DNA of 64,000 nucleotides from Mercurialis annua (lineage: Eukaryota; Streptophyta; Magnoliopsida; Malpighiales; Euphorbiaceae): assembly GCF_937616625.2 (NCBI RefSeq), contig NC_065577.1, positions 5,993,001 to 6,057,000 of the forward strand, read 5' to 3'. Made by a program: the position numbers and the translations under genes. Shown here one piece after another: positions 38,101 through 50,039 of this stretch. Every line of letters starts with the position of its first letter. Within the stretch, counting starts at the first letter, position 1. The notes beneath the pieces are model-generated. The model searched no databases. It was not told the origin of the DNA and worked only from the letters and a program-made list of their open reading frames with translations.

Positions 38101-38686
38101 TAGGGGGAGAACCCTGGCAGATTTGGCATAATTTTGGTGGCGCAACCTACAACAACAACGACTTTCTTCAGCCATATGAGGAAGAGGGCTGCTGCTGGTT
38201 CTACCTTCAAACGCAGCGTCGGATCGACCGGAGGCACTTGGCATGGCGAGGATACGGGCAAGAAGTTTAAGAGCCAAAACGGCATTGCATGGACCCGCAA
38301 GAGATTTTCGTATCGGAACAAGAAAAAATTAGAGCGAAGACTGCTGGTGGTTGATGCAAGAGTACTCTGTGGACAGACGCGACTAGGTGGTGCTGTGCCG
38401 AATTAAAAGAAACAATAATAAGAAAAGAAAGGCGGCCGATAGAGAAGAATCGGTGAAGCGTGTGAAGAAGGCTGATCATGAATGTGTTGGCGTCGCTTCT
38501 GATGAAATTCCACGAGGATATCCGAATTCAGTTCGACAAGAAGAGGCTGCTGCACAGCGATATGAAGAAGATCATGGGATTTCGGCTGACCATGTATTGG
38601 TTACTCAAGATACATTGCTTGCTGATCAACCTCCAGAAGAAGAAGAAGCATTTATAGATTGGATGAACTCCCTAGATTTTATATGA
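38101..38686 (+). pseudogene. NAC transcription factor remnant, 5'-truncated and frameshifted
   Basis: Three frames read in order across the region. First GEPWQIWHNFGGATYNNND (NAC subdomain C). Then, after a shift near 38160, KRSVGSTGGTWHGEDTGKKF and TRKRFSYRNKK (subdomain D). Then, after a second shift near 38340, WWLMQEYSVDRRD, a TAG, and VVLCRIKRNNNKKRKA (subdomain E). The last part runs to a stop at 38684-38686 through an acidic tail ending FIDWMNSLDFI. Subdomains A and B are absent: the left edge is the end of repeat block B, right after an acceptor-like AAAAATAG. Two frameshifts plus a stop argue that it is not functional. It is host-gene derived, perhaps moved with the block B duplication. 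Confidence 0.75.
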
Positions 38687-39479
38687 ATAATAGACTAATA
38701 TATAATTCTTTCATTGATTGTACTGTTATGACATTATTATCGTTTTATCAAATTGATTTTTATTTGAAGCATTGCCTTGTTTTGTCAATGATGTGAATTT
38801 CATGGAATCTGAGTGTTTAACATGGCTTTAGATAAAGGTTTCAAATGAATGAATGAATGAATGAATAGGATTTTGCTTCTTAGATATGCAGCGTAATCTG
38901 ACTACTTAAGATTTTATATAAATTTTCAATTCAATGAATACGAATTGCTTCAGGCTTACAGTGATATGAACTTTAGTAATCATTTATATTGCTGCAACTG
39001 AACAACTTATTGTTTTATATAATTTTTCAATTGAATGAATCTGAATTCCAAAGGCATTTTCAGGTTCTCAGGATTATACCAGCAATTTGATTGCATCAGG
39101 TTTACATTGCTGCAGTTTAAGAACTTATTCCTTCCCGTCACTTGGGTGTGATCGCTTGACATGTTTTCCGTACTTACAAAAGAAAGGTAATATCAACAGT
39201 TGCATGAAAACACACAATAGAAAATTCAGAAATGTTTGATTGAACAAATTTTGACAAGAAAGCATTTCTGCCGAACAATGTGGTTACAAATTATGCATAT
39301 TCAACATTGGCCAAACAGATCCTTCACTACAATCTACTCCACAAGGTAGGAAGTCCCAATGGACAAGGGGAAGGACACAAATTTCCTGAATAATAATCAT
39401 AATTTTCATAGGCGGAGAGGCTCTGGACATTAAACCTCTGTTTTCTTCAAGTTTCCACCTCTGATGATCATCTCGTCTG
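38687..39479. other. Intergenic region after the NAC remnant
   Basis: Contains a short GAAT microsatellite (38847-38868) and a weak direct duplication (words TTTTCAATTCAATGAATACG and TTTTCAATTGAATGAATCTG near 38920-39050). No gene is seen. Confidence 0.5.
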
Positions 39480-39957
39480 AGCTCATAATTTTTGACAAGA
39501 GACTATTGAAGATGGTAATCAAACGACCTGTCTCCAGTTAAATCATATATCTAAGTAGGCAAAAAAGGAACTAGACTAGTGATATCATCCAAAACTAGAC
39601 CTTGGCGGGTATGATCAGTTTGCCCATTCTGAAGCATTTGGATAACCGAAAGAGAATCGCTTTCGACAATCAAATTCCGGAACCTGCAGTCCAGAGTAAT
39701 GCAGAGCCCAAAATAGATAGTCAAGTCAAGCTTTCACCGATAGCAACACTCTAAACGGCCTGAACTTTCTTCGCGGCTGACACCATAATCAGACCATCTT
39801 CATTCCGGATAATCACTCCCAAGCCCGCAGCTGCCGCTTCTTCATCAGTTGCTGGATCAGAATTAAGCTTCAACAGATCAGGCGCAGGAGCTTTCCAACG
39901 GCGCAGGAACTTTGATAAATTAAGAAAACATCTTCCCTTATTTTCTATTGAATCCAA
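39480..39957 (-). pseudogene. LINE-type RNase H (RVT_3) domain remnant
   Basis: The minus strand reads WKAPAPDLLKLNSDPATDEE, AGLGVIIRNEDGLIM and, after an in-frame stop and a shift, DCRFRNLIVESDSLSVIQML. This is the RNase H-like domain at the end of plant L1 elements and related non-LTR-derived reading frames. The first catalytic Asp is present (NSDPA), but the domain is split by a stop at 39751-39753 and a frame change, so it is non-functional. Confidence 0.75.
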
Positions 39958-40406
39958 GAGTTAAATTCCTTAGTTTTTGCAACAATTAGTGAAGAATGAA
40001 CATGAGTTTTCCAATAACGACTCATATTTATTGAGAGCAAATCTGGAATTATTGGTTCCTGCAATTTGCGTTGCATGAAAACACACCATAAAAATTAGCC
40101 AAATCAGCGACAAATTTCACAAGAAAGGAATTCTACTGAAGCATATTCAACACTGGCTTGAATTAAAGTCACTTGAATTGAACATTAAACCTCTGTTTTC
40201 TTAAAGTTGCTACACAACTCGGACTTGGTTTTAAGCATAACATTAGCAGGTGCATAACTTTGTTTTTGCCTGCTTATGTTTATGTGTGGCTTCTTTGGGT
40301 AAATAAGTCGAACATTATGATGACAATTAAATTCAAAACACCACCAACCAACTCATCTCCATACCCTAATTAAACATCTTTGAAATTTCCAACCACCTCT
40401 TCCATT
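39958..40406. other. Intergenic region before the hAT/MULE nest
   Basis: Contains words repeated from 39180-39480 (GTTGCATGAAAACACAC, ACATTAAACCTCTGTTTTCTT), showing an old local duplication of about 0.2-0.3 kb around the RNase H remnant. No gene is seen. Confidence 0.5.
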
Positions 40407-41217
40407 GTTTCAAGTAGACCTGGCAAATTTAGACACGACACGATTAAATGATGGGATTTTTAGACAAATATCTATAGAATACCTAAATATTCTCAACAAC
40501 ACCTATTGACTAAACTTAGCTGAAATTTACCGTTTGACTGAAATTTCTTGCAAAAATACGATTACATACGATTACACATAAATAGGAAACCCATCTTCTT
40601 CAAATCATAAATTCTAAAATACAGAGATATTCTCAACTTCCTCACAACCATTTCTTTCAATTTCAGAAACAAAAAATCGAATTCAAACTGTTTCTAATTC
40701 AATCAATTACATAAAAAGCTTTGATCCATCACAATTTTTAGACTTCAACCATATTTCGAAAAAAAACAGGATGATCAATCAAAGTTTGAAAAAAAATCGG
40801 CGGCGACGGAGATGGTAGGTTTTGGGGTTGGAACTGGAAATTCAAGAAGAAACTATATTTCAATAAAAGTAGTGCATCTGAATCTGTTATGGTTTTTACC
40901 GATGCTTATTACCTCTGTATTTGCAACTATCTGTTATGGTTTTCTTTTTGTTTATAATAGATGCATTGTATGTATTTGAATAAATGCTTCAATGAAAATG
41001 TGTTAAGGTTTTCAATTCAAATATGTGATTATTTTTTATCTTTTCTATTTGGGCATTGCTACTTATAATAGTTCCCAAATTTAGCTGCCTTTTCCATTGA
41101 TCTTTCACGTGTTTCGTCAAGTATAGTTTTCAGCAATTATATTTGATGTGGATGGTTTGATTTTTTTTTTTTATGTTTATGTGGATGGTTTGGATTTTGA
41201 TTTGTGCAAAAATATTT

Positions 41218-41573
41218 TAGATGGGTGTAAGTTGCTCGATGAAATGTCTGAAAGGCCTATTGTTTCTTGGAATGTCGACCCTTTTTAGATCTGCTGCAAT
41301 AAAAAAATAGAAATAATTTTCAAGAATCTCAGTTAATATGCAAATTTTAAGGAAAAAAGAGAACAATCACTTTCGAGGGGCAGTTACTGACATGTTATCC
41401 TTTTGTGGTTGACAATCTTACACTTTGTATGCAAAGTGTAAGATTAAAGGATAGTGTAAAGACTAAGCCAAGAAAACATGTTTTGTCAAGGATTCATAGT
41501 CGTGCAATTTATACAAAATGTGGTGGACTTGACATGGCTAGAGTTTTTTTGGGTTTTTAGAAGATAAAAGAGA
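41218..41573 (+). pseudogene. PPR protein fragment inside the MULE-like element
   Basis: Plus-strand text KLLDEMSERPIVSWNVD (from about 41231) is a PLS-class PPR motif (compare the common FDEM-ER--VSWN). About 250 bp on, SRIHSRAIYTKCGGLDMARV (near 41486-41545) is the start of another repeat. The intervening part stays open for about 50 codons but is not clean PPR, and a TAG ends it near 41560. Too short and broken to be a working gene; the source gene is not in the window. Confidence 0.7.
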
Positions 41574-41639
41574 AGAGAGTTTTTCTTATAATGCAATGAA
41601 TTCAATACATGGTATATAACATGAAAAAAACAACTATCG

Positions 41640-43120
41640 ATATATCAAAAAAATTCATTATTAATTTTACACTCGGTTTATTAATATTTAACTATTGGTT
41701 TACTAAAAATTTACTAATAGTCATTATTAGTTTATAATCGGTTTAATAATAGTGAACTTCGGTCTAGTATCAGTTAACTAATAGGTAGTTAACTATTGGT
41801 CTACTATCAATTTACTAACCGTCTGCTATCAGTTAACTAATAGGTAGTTAACCATTGGTCTACTATCAATTTACTATATTTATTTGTCCTTTACGATTGC
41901 GACTTTACTGACTATTGTTTTTAAAAGATGGAAATAATATTTTGGTAAAAAGATACAATTTTTACTATCAATTTATTAAAAGATAAATATTAATTTACTA
42001 TCAGTATTATAAATATATACAAAATTGATTTATCTTTTGGTTTACTAAACGAGTAGTTAACTTACGGTCTACTATCAGTTAACTAATAGGTAGTTAACTA
42101 TTGTTCTACTATCAATTTACTAACGGTCTACTATCAGTTAACTAATAGGTTGTTAACTATTGTTCTACTATCAATTTACTATATGTGTTTGTCCTTTACA
42201 ATTGCGACTTTGCTTGCTATTTTTCTTAAAAGATGGAAATAATATTTTGAAAATTAAGTATAAATTTATCGACAGTTTACTCACGGTTAACTAACGGTGT
42301 ACTGTCACAAAATTTATATTAATTTTTTAAAAGATGGAAATTAACTATAAATTTATCGACAGTTTACTCACGGTTAACTAACGGTGTACTGTCACAAAAT
42401 TTATATCAATTTTTTAAAAGATGGAAATTAACTATAAATTTATCGACAGTTTACTCACGGTTAACTAACGGTGTACTAAAAGTAAATTTATTAATTTTTT
42501 TAAAAGTGCAATATGTTTAAAATACACAATTCAAGTTTACCAACAATTTATTAACCATATAATTATAATAAAAATGATTAAAAGTTTTCAACGGTTAACC
42601 TAATATTTACTAACAATGTATTACAAACAAAATTATTGGGGTACCATTGGTAAACCATTGGTTAACCAACAAAAAACATAATTACAAAATTTTACTATAA
42701 ACCCCTCTGCCTTCACCACCGCAACAGCAATTGTCAAACAAACCCTAAATCGTTTTTTTTTAAATCTAAAATTATTGACCAACGACAAATCTAGTCATAA
42801 TAATTACAAATCAAAAACTTCCTTCATCACCAAAATACTTGACTCAACCGTCAAAAAACATCTAATCTCTGGCTCACTAACGACAAAACTAAAATTCGTC
42901 AACAGTTTACTAACGATTTTATAAATGATATATTCAAAATAAAATTTATTATAAGTTAACCGACTGTTTACCTAATGTTAACCATTGGTTACCAATTTAT
43001 TGTAGTAAAAGTATCCTTACACAATTTGATTTATTATTGGTGAATATGATCAAATCTATTAGTAAACCTTTTCGGAAATTTTTTGTTAGCTTAATAGTAA
43101 ATGTGCAATAACAGTATAAT
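41640..43120. repeat. Tandem and word arrays in the MULE-like element
   Basis: Words around GTTTACTAAC and GGTTAACTAA recur throughout. A 59-bp unit is tandemly doubled twice (CAGTTAACTAATAGGTAGTT at 41771 and 41830; again from 42076 and 42135) inside a larger duplication of about 190 bp that ends TTAAAAGATGGAAATAATAT. An 87-bp unit is present three times (CGACAGTTTACTCACGGTTA starting at 42270, 42357 and 42444). Confidence 0.88.
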
Positions 43121-43289
43121 GATAAATTTAATATAAATATAAACTAAAAATATTTTATAGAAGAATATTTCTTTTAATGTATTAACCACAACTTCAAAGT
43201 CATATAATAAACACTTCAATACATTTTTTAGAGTGTATATTAATCATAACTTGAGGTACACAAATACATTTTGAGATTTCCATCTCCGA

Positions 43290-43485
43290 AAGCTCCAAGA
43301 AACTTGACATCAAAACCTACAACTGAGATATGTTAGATAGCCTGAAAATATTGTAAGCAATACCCACTTCACCAAGACAAGCATGCATTGAAAATTGAAT
43401 TCCAAGAAACTAAATCCTTCTGTGACATTTCATCAAACACCTTCCTAGCAACATTCCCACAACAGCCATAAAAATAAAACTGGTA
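43290..43485 (-). pseudogene. PPR protein fragment in opposite orientation
   Basis: The minus strand reads YGCCGNVARKVFDEMSQKDL and then VSWNSIFNACL in one frame (43390-43485), followed after a frame change by GEVGIAYNIF. This is characteristic PLS-class PPR text. It mirrors the plus-strand PPR piece at 41218 across the array. Confidence 0.75.
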
Positions 43486-45109
43486 AACAGAAAAAACACC
43501 ATTAGAAAACCTATAGCAAACTATTAAATCTGGTAAACAGAAAAAACACCATTAGAATAAATATAGCAAACCAATATCTTATAAAAAATATAAAGTACAA
43601 ACAAAATAATAGACAATCATTAACATAACATTAGGTAAAAACTAATTTAAGAATTTAAAATTAATAAACTGTCAACATGTAATTTTTTTAGCAAAAATGG
43701 ACCCAAAAAAAACTTGCATGCAGTTAACAATTTGTATCAATTGAAATGTCCACATATGAAACATTATGATCAAACCCATATAAAGTGATTTAATAAAAAA
43801 ATTGTTGAATGTTGATCAAGTAGACATTCTTAAGAGAATAGCTTATAACCCAAGAAATAAAGTAACTAAGATAGTAACATGTTGTTCAAAGTAATTGATT
43901 GAACCTATTTTTCAATGACTTGGGATTATCATCCACTCTTTCCTTCATTTATCATACAAACACTAGGTCAAGTAATCAGATTTTCTACTCATAATTCTTT
44001 TCTCCCTCTTTTTCTTAGAACAATAAAAAGACAGAACCATTTCTGACTCTATTCCGATCTGAATTCACATCGGTTTCAATTTGGGTTTTTTCCCTTTGCA
44101 ATTTGTTAGGTATTCATAACTTGAAACGCGAAACACAATTGTAAATCAGCAAAAGAAACAATGGGTATTGAACAATTTCAAAATTGAACCAATTAATCAC
44201 AGTTAAAGAGTGATCTAACCTTAATTTTGGAAGTATAACTGAAGACATCGTCCTCGACGGCGCAGGGAGCAGAGATAGCTTCAGATGTTGTCTAGATATA
44301 TCGGAGGAAAAGAGAAACAAAAGCGCGGTGGATCGGGAAGCAGAAATGGGATTTCAGGTTCTTGCCTTATTATTGAAAATCAAAATCGTAAAAAAAGAAA
44401 GAGAAAAGATGAAATCTGAGAATGGTTAAATTTGTATCGTAAATTTTAAAGGATGAATAGCGCATGGTATATGTGAGAATATTTATGTGTTTGGTAGTGG
44501 TGGGTCTAATTTCCTCTTAAATGATACGAAACGACACGAAGTTAAACGGATTTGGGTTTGATGTAAATGGGTTTGGGTCATAAACGGCTCAACCCATTTA
44601 TGACACGATTAATTTCGGGTCTAAATGGGTTATACACGCCTAACCCGTTTAAACCCGTTTAAACACGGTTAACTATTTTTAATTAAATATTATTTATTTT
44701 TATAATTTAAATGTTATTAAATTCTTAATTTTAATTAAATTTTTTATATTATATATAATTAAAATAGTATTTATCTCAAAATATAGTAATAATTTATTTA
44801 ATATTATATTAAATAAATTAAAAAAGTAGTTAAATAATTAAACGGGTTTAAACGGGTTGATCTATTAACACGTTTAAATAAACGTGTTTATACGTGTCGT
44901 GTAACCCGTGTAATATCCGTGTCGTGTTTGGGTTTTGTATGTCAGACCGATTAATAATCGTGTCGTGTTCGTGTTTAGCCTAATCGTGTTCGTGTCTAAA
45001 CAAATTTGACCCGTTTATAACCCGCAGACACGAATTGCCAGGTCTAGTTTCAAGTAATGCCAATTCAAGTTGAGTGATAATTACCAGTAAAGCTTCTACA
45101 TTTTTTTTG

Positions 45110-45606
45110 GCCTAATGCTTCAAAAAATCTCAACCTTTTAGTCCCTTTGCAATCCTATCCTGACGTTGAAAACTGGTCAATTTTACCCTATTTTGTATTT
45201 TTGTGTTTCAATTGTACGCTGAAATATTAAATTGATATTTTTTTTATTTGAAAAAAATTAAAAAACATTCTACATGTCTAGCATATGTTAATTGTATATG
45301 GTAAAAATTTATTTAGATTTAGTTAAATTAATTAATAATTTAAATTAGTTTTAATTTGATTATGGTTTTTAGTTAGTTTTTAAAAATAAAAAAATTGTAA
45401 TTTTTTGAATGGAAATAAATTTAATTTTATCTTTAAACTTAGTTAATTAAATGATTTCATCATATAAATAAAAAAATTGTGAAAATTAAAAAACTAGGAC
45501 ACAATTGAAATGAGAAAATGCGAAATAGAATAAAATTGACCAGTTTTCAACGTCAGGATAGAATTAAAAAGAGGTTAAAAGGTCGGAATTTTTTGAGGCA
45601 TTAGGC
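45110..45606. mobile_element. MULE-type MITE (about 500 bp)
   Basis: Inverted repeats of about 85 bp: GCCTAATGCTTCAAAAAATC at the left, GCCTAATGCCTCAAAAAATT from the right, and both arms contain TATCCTGACGTTGAAAACTG. The flanks are runs of T, so the TSD is T-rich and cannot be sized; the edge may be off by a base. Confidence 0.82.
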
Positions 45607-45738
45607 TTTTTTTTTTCAAGTTCAGCTATGCACTGAAGCTTTCAACTTCTGCCACCATTATATTAGCTTCTGGTTTGCCTATATTTAATGATTCTTACCA
45701 TTTTAATTTTTTAATATTTATTTTAATTATATTGTATA

Positions 45739-46668
45739 GGCTAAGGTTTTGAAAAAACGTCCACCTTTTAACTCCACTACATTTAAACCCTGACGTTGTA
45801 AAATTACCAATTTTATCCAATTTATAACCTTTCGGTTTCAACTGCTCCTTCAAAATTTAATTTAATTTGAGTGAATATTTTAATATATCATTTATAAATA
45901 ATTAAAAAAAATAATTAACTAAATAATTAAAAAACATCCTCCACCTGCGTATCCCTAACCATTGTTAGTTTGTTGTCGTCTATTTTTCGTCGTTCGTCCT
46001 CCGAGCAAGCAGTCTTGTTCTCATGAAAGCCGACCTCTTTGTTTTCTATGTGAAGAAGACGAGCTGGTCGTCTTCCATGGAAAGAAGACGACCAACTCGT
46101 CATCTTCCCTGTCTTTCATGGAAGGGAGACGACCAGATCTGATTCGGTTCAAAACCGGAAGGACACAAAATTTTTTTCAATAAAATTTAAATTAAAAACG
46201 ATATAAAATTTAATTAAACAAATTTAAAATTAATTTTACGGAGTGAAGGCGGTGAGGTATGGTTCACTTCCACACCGGAGGGACAATATAATTTTTTCTG
46301 AAAAAAATTAAATCAAAAACGATTTAAAAATTTAATTAGAGTTAATTTTACGGAATAAAGGTGGTGAGGTCCAAAAAAAGGAAGAGGTGTATTTTATAAC
46401 ATAATAATATTTATTATTTAATTTTGAAATTTTATGAAGATGGCTATTTTGCATATTTGTTAAAATGTGAATTATTGAAAAAAGAGAGTCAATTTGGTGT
46501 TTGAGGGTGTAATTGAAAGTAAAAGGTGTGGATTTTGTGGATTTTAATGTTTGACGGTGAAATTGAAACCGAAAAGATTATAATTTAGATAAAATTAGTA
46601 ATTTTACAACGTCAGGGTGCAAATGAATTAAAATTAAAAGGTGGAGATTTTTTTTCAGAGGATTAGCC
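45739..46668. mobile_element. MULE-type MITE/non-autonomous element (930 bp)
   Basis: Inverted repeats of about 110 bp (GGCTAAGGTTTTGAAAAAAC at left, GGCTAATCCTCTGAAAAAAA from the right; shared CCCTGACGTTGTAAAATTAC). Flanks TATTGTATA (45730-45738) and TATTGTATT (46669-46677) make a 9-bp TSD with one mismatch. The interior has a hairpin around GAAGACGACCA words (46045-46110) and a roughly 120-bp tandem duplication (46140-46370). Its TIR is distantly related to that of 45110-45606 (both have CTGACGTTG). Confidence 0.82.
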
Positions 46669-47076
46669 TATTGTATTTCCTTAGATTTTTTTAATTTTTA
46701 AAATTAAAAAGATATAATTAAAATTTAAAAATGATTAAATGTTAATTTAAAAAATGAACAAAATATTTTTATATTTTTTCAGTTCGTAATTGAGGGTGTA
46801 ACACGCACGGAGGGTGCGATTGTGGAAGGGCCTTTTTGATACGAAAATGTGAAACTTTTTAGTTGAAATGATCCACTTTATTCAATAATGACGTTTTTAG
46901 TCTCTTGTGCCAAGTTGAGGGGGTGAAGTGACCCTTTGTGTTTTTACTTTTTACTTCACAGTTTCAGAAGTATCCTTACCTGCTCCAAATTACCAAGTAG
47001 CTAGCTACTATGTATACAACTTAAAGCTCCCATCTTTTTTCTTCCCTCTCCGAACAAACCCAAACCCACTACCATA
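46669..47076. other. Upstream region of the CCDC47-like gene
   Basis: A/T-rich to about 46790, then sequence with GAGGGTG words (46795-46935) that resembles one arm of another repeat element, then a leader with CT-rich stretches before the ATG. No clear TATA box could be assigned. Confidence 0.45.
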
Positions 47077-49899
47077 ATGACCCGACCCGTTTTCCTCCTC
47101 CTCTTCCTCCTCCTCCTCGTCATCTCGCCGTCTCTGACCACCTCCGATTCCCACTTCGAAGGCTTCGAACCTGAAGACGATGACGTCGTAGAAGAAGAAG
47201 AACTCATAAACCCCGATTCGTTTAAACGCACTGATCTTCCTTTAACGACATCGTCTTCAGATCCTGTACCGGAAAATCTTGATTCAAACCCGAATCCGAA
47301 CCAGGATTCATCAAATTCGGATTCCGATATCCCAAAGCCCACTACATCTACGTCAACGGCGTCCGCTTTCGATTACTGGGATGAAGATGAATTCGAAGGG
47401 GTCCCCGTTCATCAACCGCCGCCGGAAATCCAAAAAGTTGTCGAATCCGCCGCCGTTGACGGTAATCAAAGCGCCGATTTGAAGTCTACAGAAATTCTAC
47501 CGAAGAAACAATCGTATGTGATTGAAATTGTGTGCGTTTCTTTTTTGATTTGCTTTATAATCAATTATTTTACTGGTAAAAAAGAGAATGAGAATTTAGC
47601 GTTATCATGGGCGTCGAAATTCGCCACGAAGGACTCGATTTTCGAGAAGAATTTTAGTTTACTAGGCGTTGGCGACGGGGATGATTCCCCTTTGTTGTTA
47701 AAAGAGGGGCAGAACGTTTTTAAATTTTACGCGAGTGGGAGGCGATACTGTCAAGGGTTATTAGCTACAATGGAGTTGAAGAGTAGGCATGATTTGATTT
47801 CGAGACTTTATAATATGATTGTTCCGTGTAAGGATGAGATTAGTTTTGAGGTTTATATGAATGATGAAGCTATGGATCAGGTTGTTTTTGCTATTGCAAA
47901 GAAGAAAGCTGCGAAAAGTATGCAGAAAGAGGTTAGGGATCTGCAGAAGTTTGCGGGGGTTGTGGCGCAGCATCCCGGTGGGAGGAAGTGGGTGAGCGAG
48001 GAATTGGCGGTTATTTCAGAGTCGAAGGAGGTTGCTGGTGATTTGATCACTGAGGCTGTGCTTGAACAGGTTCGATCTTTGTTTCTAATTAGTTATTAGT
48101 ACTTTAGTTGGTTTTGATGCTTTTTCCGTATAATCTACTACTGCATTAATTTTTGAATTCTATTATCATTTGCATTGATTTTGTCTTGATCGGGTGAAAG
48201 TTTGTTTATAAACCATGTGTACTGCATGTTTTCGGCTTTATTAGTTTTACTTCATTTTAAATTTCTTGGTATACTTGTACCTTGACGACTCCATGTTCAT
48301 GACGGAGGAGCCATTTGTTATTCAAATTTGCACCATCTTTCTTAGGCATATTTGACTGAGATAATCTTCATTGTGGGGGCTTCCAAGAGGGTATGTGATG
48401 TGATGCATTTGGGATTAAACAATGAGAATGTATTGTTTGCCTTTGTACTCTGATCTGATTGCATAGTGTTATACTAGGCGGCAGTCTTGTTATTTTGATC
48501 CAGTGAAGCGTGACTCTTGCTAAGTTTATGATTAAGATAGCTGGTAGCTGTAGATTAACTAGTTATTGTAGTGAATTTAGCTCTGAAGCTTCTAGAAACA
48601 TTATAATGATTATCAGGAACTCAGTTCTACAATTTTTATAACAAATGTTTTTTTTTAAATTAACTCTTTTATCTCATTCTGATTTGCAAGTCAACATTAC
48701 TAAGACATTCTCTTCCATGATCTCCAGACTCTGCTCTTCTGTTCTGTTTTGTTTTCTAATTCACTGTTCTCTCGTCTCACTTCAATTCCTAACTCTGCAA
48801 GTTATAAATTTTATTACATTTTCTTAGTCAGCTTGCATTCAGTGTTCCCATGCACAGTTACTAACATTAGTCTTGATATGTGTTGTTAAGTTTAAGTACG
48901 CTTGTGGATATGATATTAACTTTGGATTAAGAGACTCAAATGAGTTGATTTGATTATGGCCATGACTAAGTTCAGACAATATATTATATACTTTTTAGTT
49001 GTTCTTTTCTTCTTTAGCTAAAGATTTTTTAATCCTAAAGGTATCCTGTGATCTTTAGATGTGTTACTTTTTAAGATTTTCGACACTTTATTATTGATGA
49101 TCTTGAGGGATGAACCTCTAAATGGAACAGACTGACGAACTCAAAGTTAAACATGTTGCACCAAAAACCTAAATGATGCACAAAGTAATATTGGCTAGTC
49201 AATGGAATCTTATGTTATCTCCAACAAGCAAGTAGACTTTTAGTGCCCATGGGCTTCTTATGATGACAGTTTGAGATTTTTTGTGTCCGCAATTTTTTTC
49301 TGTTACATTGTTTGTAGAGACCAGCTTTATGACTAGATGTGTACTGTAATTTGAAGTGCATCTGAAATGCTGCAGGTATTTGGTGAAAAAGCTTTCGAGA
49401 AGTATGGTAAGGGTTTCATCTCCATGCATTTTTCCGATCAACACCCGGGAACACACAGGAAGATGCTGCTATTCAAATTTGCTCTTCCCAATGCCAACAA
49501 CATGGCAGACATGACTCGATTGGTGGCACTGGTTCCTTATTACATCGACCTAGTTGGCCGCTACAAATTGAGCTCCCAGGTGAGTCACCTGATATTTGCC
49601 TTTTCTAGCATAATTTTTTACTCGACCGATTTTCATTTTCTTAAACCTTAGCGTATCTCCTAACGCAGGCTCGATCTAAAACGGATTCAACGAGAGTAAA
49701 AGCTGCCCAAGAAGCGCACAAAGAACTTCAAAATGTGAGGCAAGAAGCATTGCAAAGAAAGAAGGCAGAGAGACGAAAGATGCTAGAGGAGGCTGAAGCA
49801 AAACTCGGTGCAGAGGCTATCCGTAAGAAAGAAGCAAAAGAGCGTGCTCGTCAGATGAAGAAAGCAATGCCGAAAATGAAAATGACCCGTGCTCACTAG
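47077..49899 (+). CDS. CCDC47-like ER membrane protein (DUF1682; Arabidopsis At5g49945 type)
   Basis: Three coding exons: 47077-48069, 49376-49579 and 49669-49899, with GT-AG introns; 475 aa. Residues 1-22 (MTRPVFLLLFLLLLVISPSL...) form a signal peptide. Residues 25-140 are an acidic, Ser/Pro-rich luminal segment, and a single transmembrane segment lies at about 147-166 (EIVCVSFLICFIINYF). The conserved DUF1682 region follows (ALSWASKF, GRRYCQGLLATMELKSRHDL, HPGTHRKMLLFKFALP). The C-terminal 70 residues are Lys/Arg/Glu-rich coiled coil ending KKAMPKMKMTRAH. Layout and length match the CCDC47 family (about 480 aa), which in animals forms the PAT complex with Asterix and helps membrane-protein insertion at the ribosome-bound translocon. 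The role in plants is inferred. No damage seen; the 1306-bp first intron shows no notable feature. Confidence 0.92.
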
Positions 49900-50039
49900 A
49901 TTTGTCATCCTCCTCGTTTTTGTTGCTGCAGTCGGGCGGTACTCGGTCCCAATTACATTGTAGCTGTGTTTCTTTGTCTAGCATGGGTTTTCTTGATTCC
50001 ATGCTCTCAGGCATTGTATTTGAGCAATTGTTCCTAATT

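Larger units (their letters stand above)
40453..44516. mobile_element. 4.06-kb MULE-like element with captured PPR fragments and tandem arrays
   Basis: Perfect 9-bp TSD TTAAATGAT (40444-40452, 44517-44525). The inverted ends share TTAGACM-type sequence and TAAATATTCTCA at similar distances (left GGGATTTTTAGACAAATATC, right GAGGAAATTAGACCCACCAC). The interior contains PPR-like text in plus orientation at 41218-41573 and in minus orientation at 43290-43485, with tandem arrays between (41640-43120). No transposase domain was recognised. This is a Pack-MULE-like architecture; gene capture is inferred from the PPR text. Confidence 0.8.
40415..45046. mobile_element. hAT non-autonomous element split by a MULE-like insertion
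   Basis: Ends TAGACCTGGCAAATTTAGAC and, from the right, TAGACCTGGCAATTCGTGTC, with a perfect 8-bp TSD GTTTCAAG (40407-40414, 45047-45054). Only 38 bp of the left end precede the MULE-like insertion; about 520 bp follow it. The subterminal region repeats AACCCGTTTAAAC and CGTGTCGTG words, as is common in hAT MITEs. Own length about 560 bp; no transposase. Confidence 0.9.

Noticed and set aside
47001..47342. 113-codon minus-strand frame opposite the CCDC47-like exon 1
   Set aside because: It is the antisense shadow of an acidic, Ser/Pro-rich coding region; the plus strand has the signal peptide, conserved domain and splice sites.
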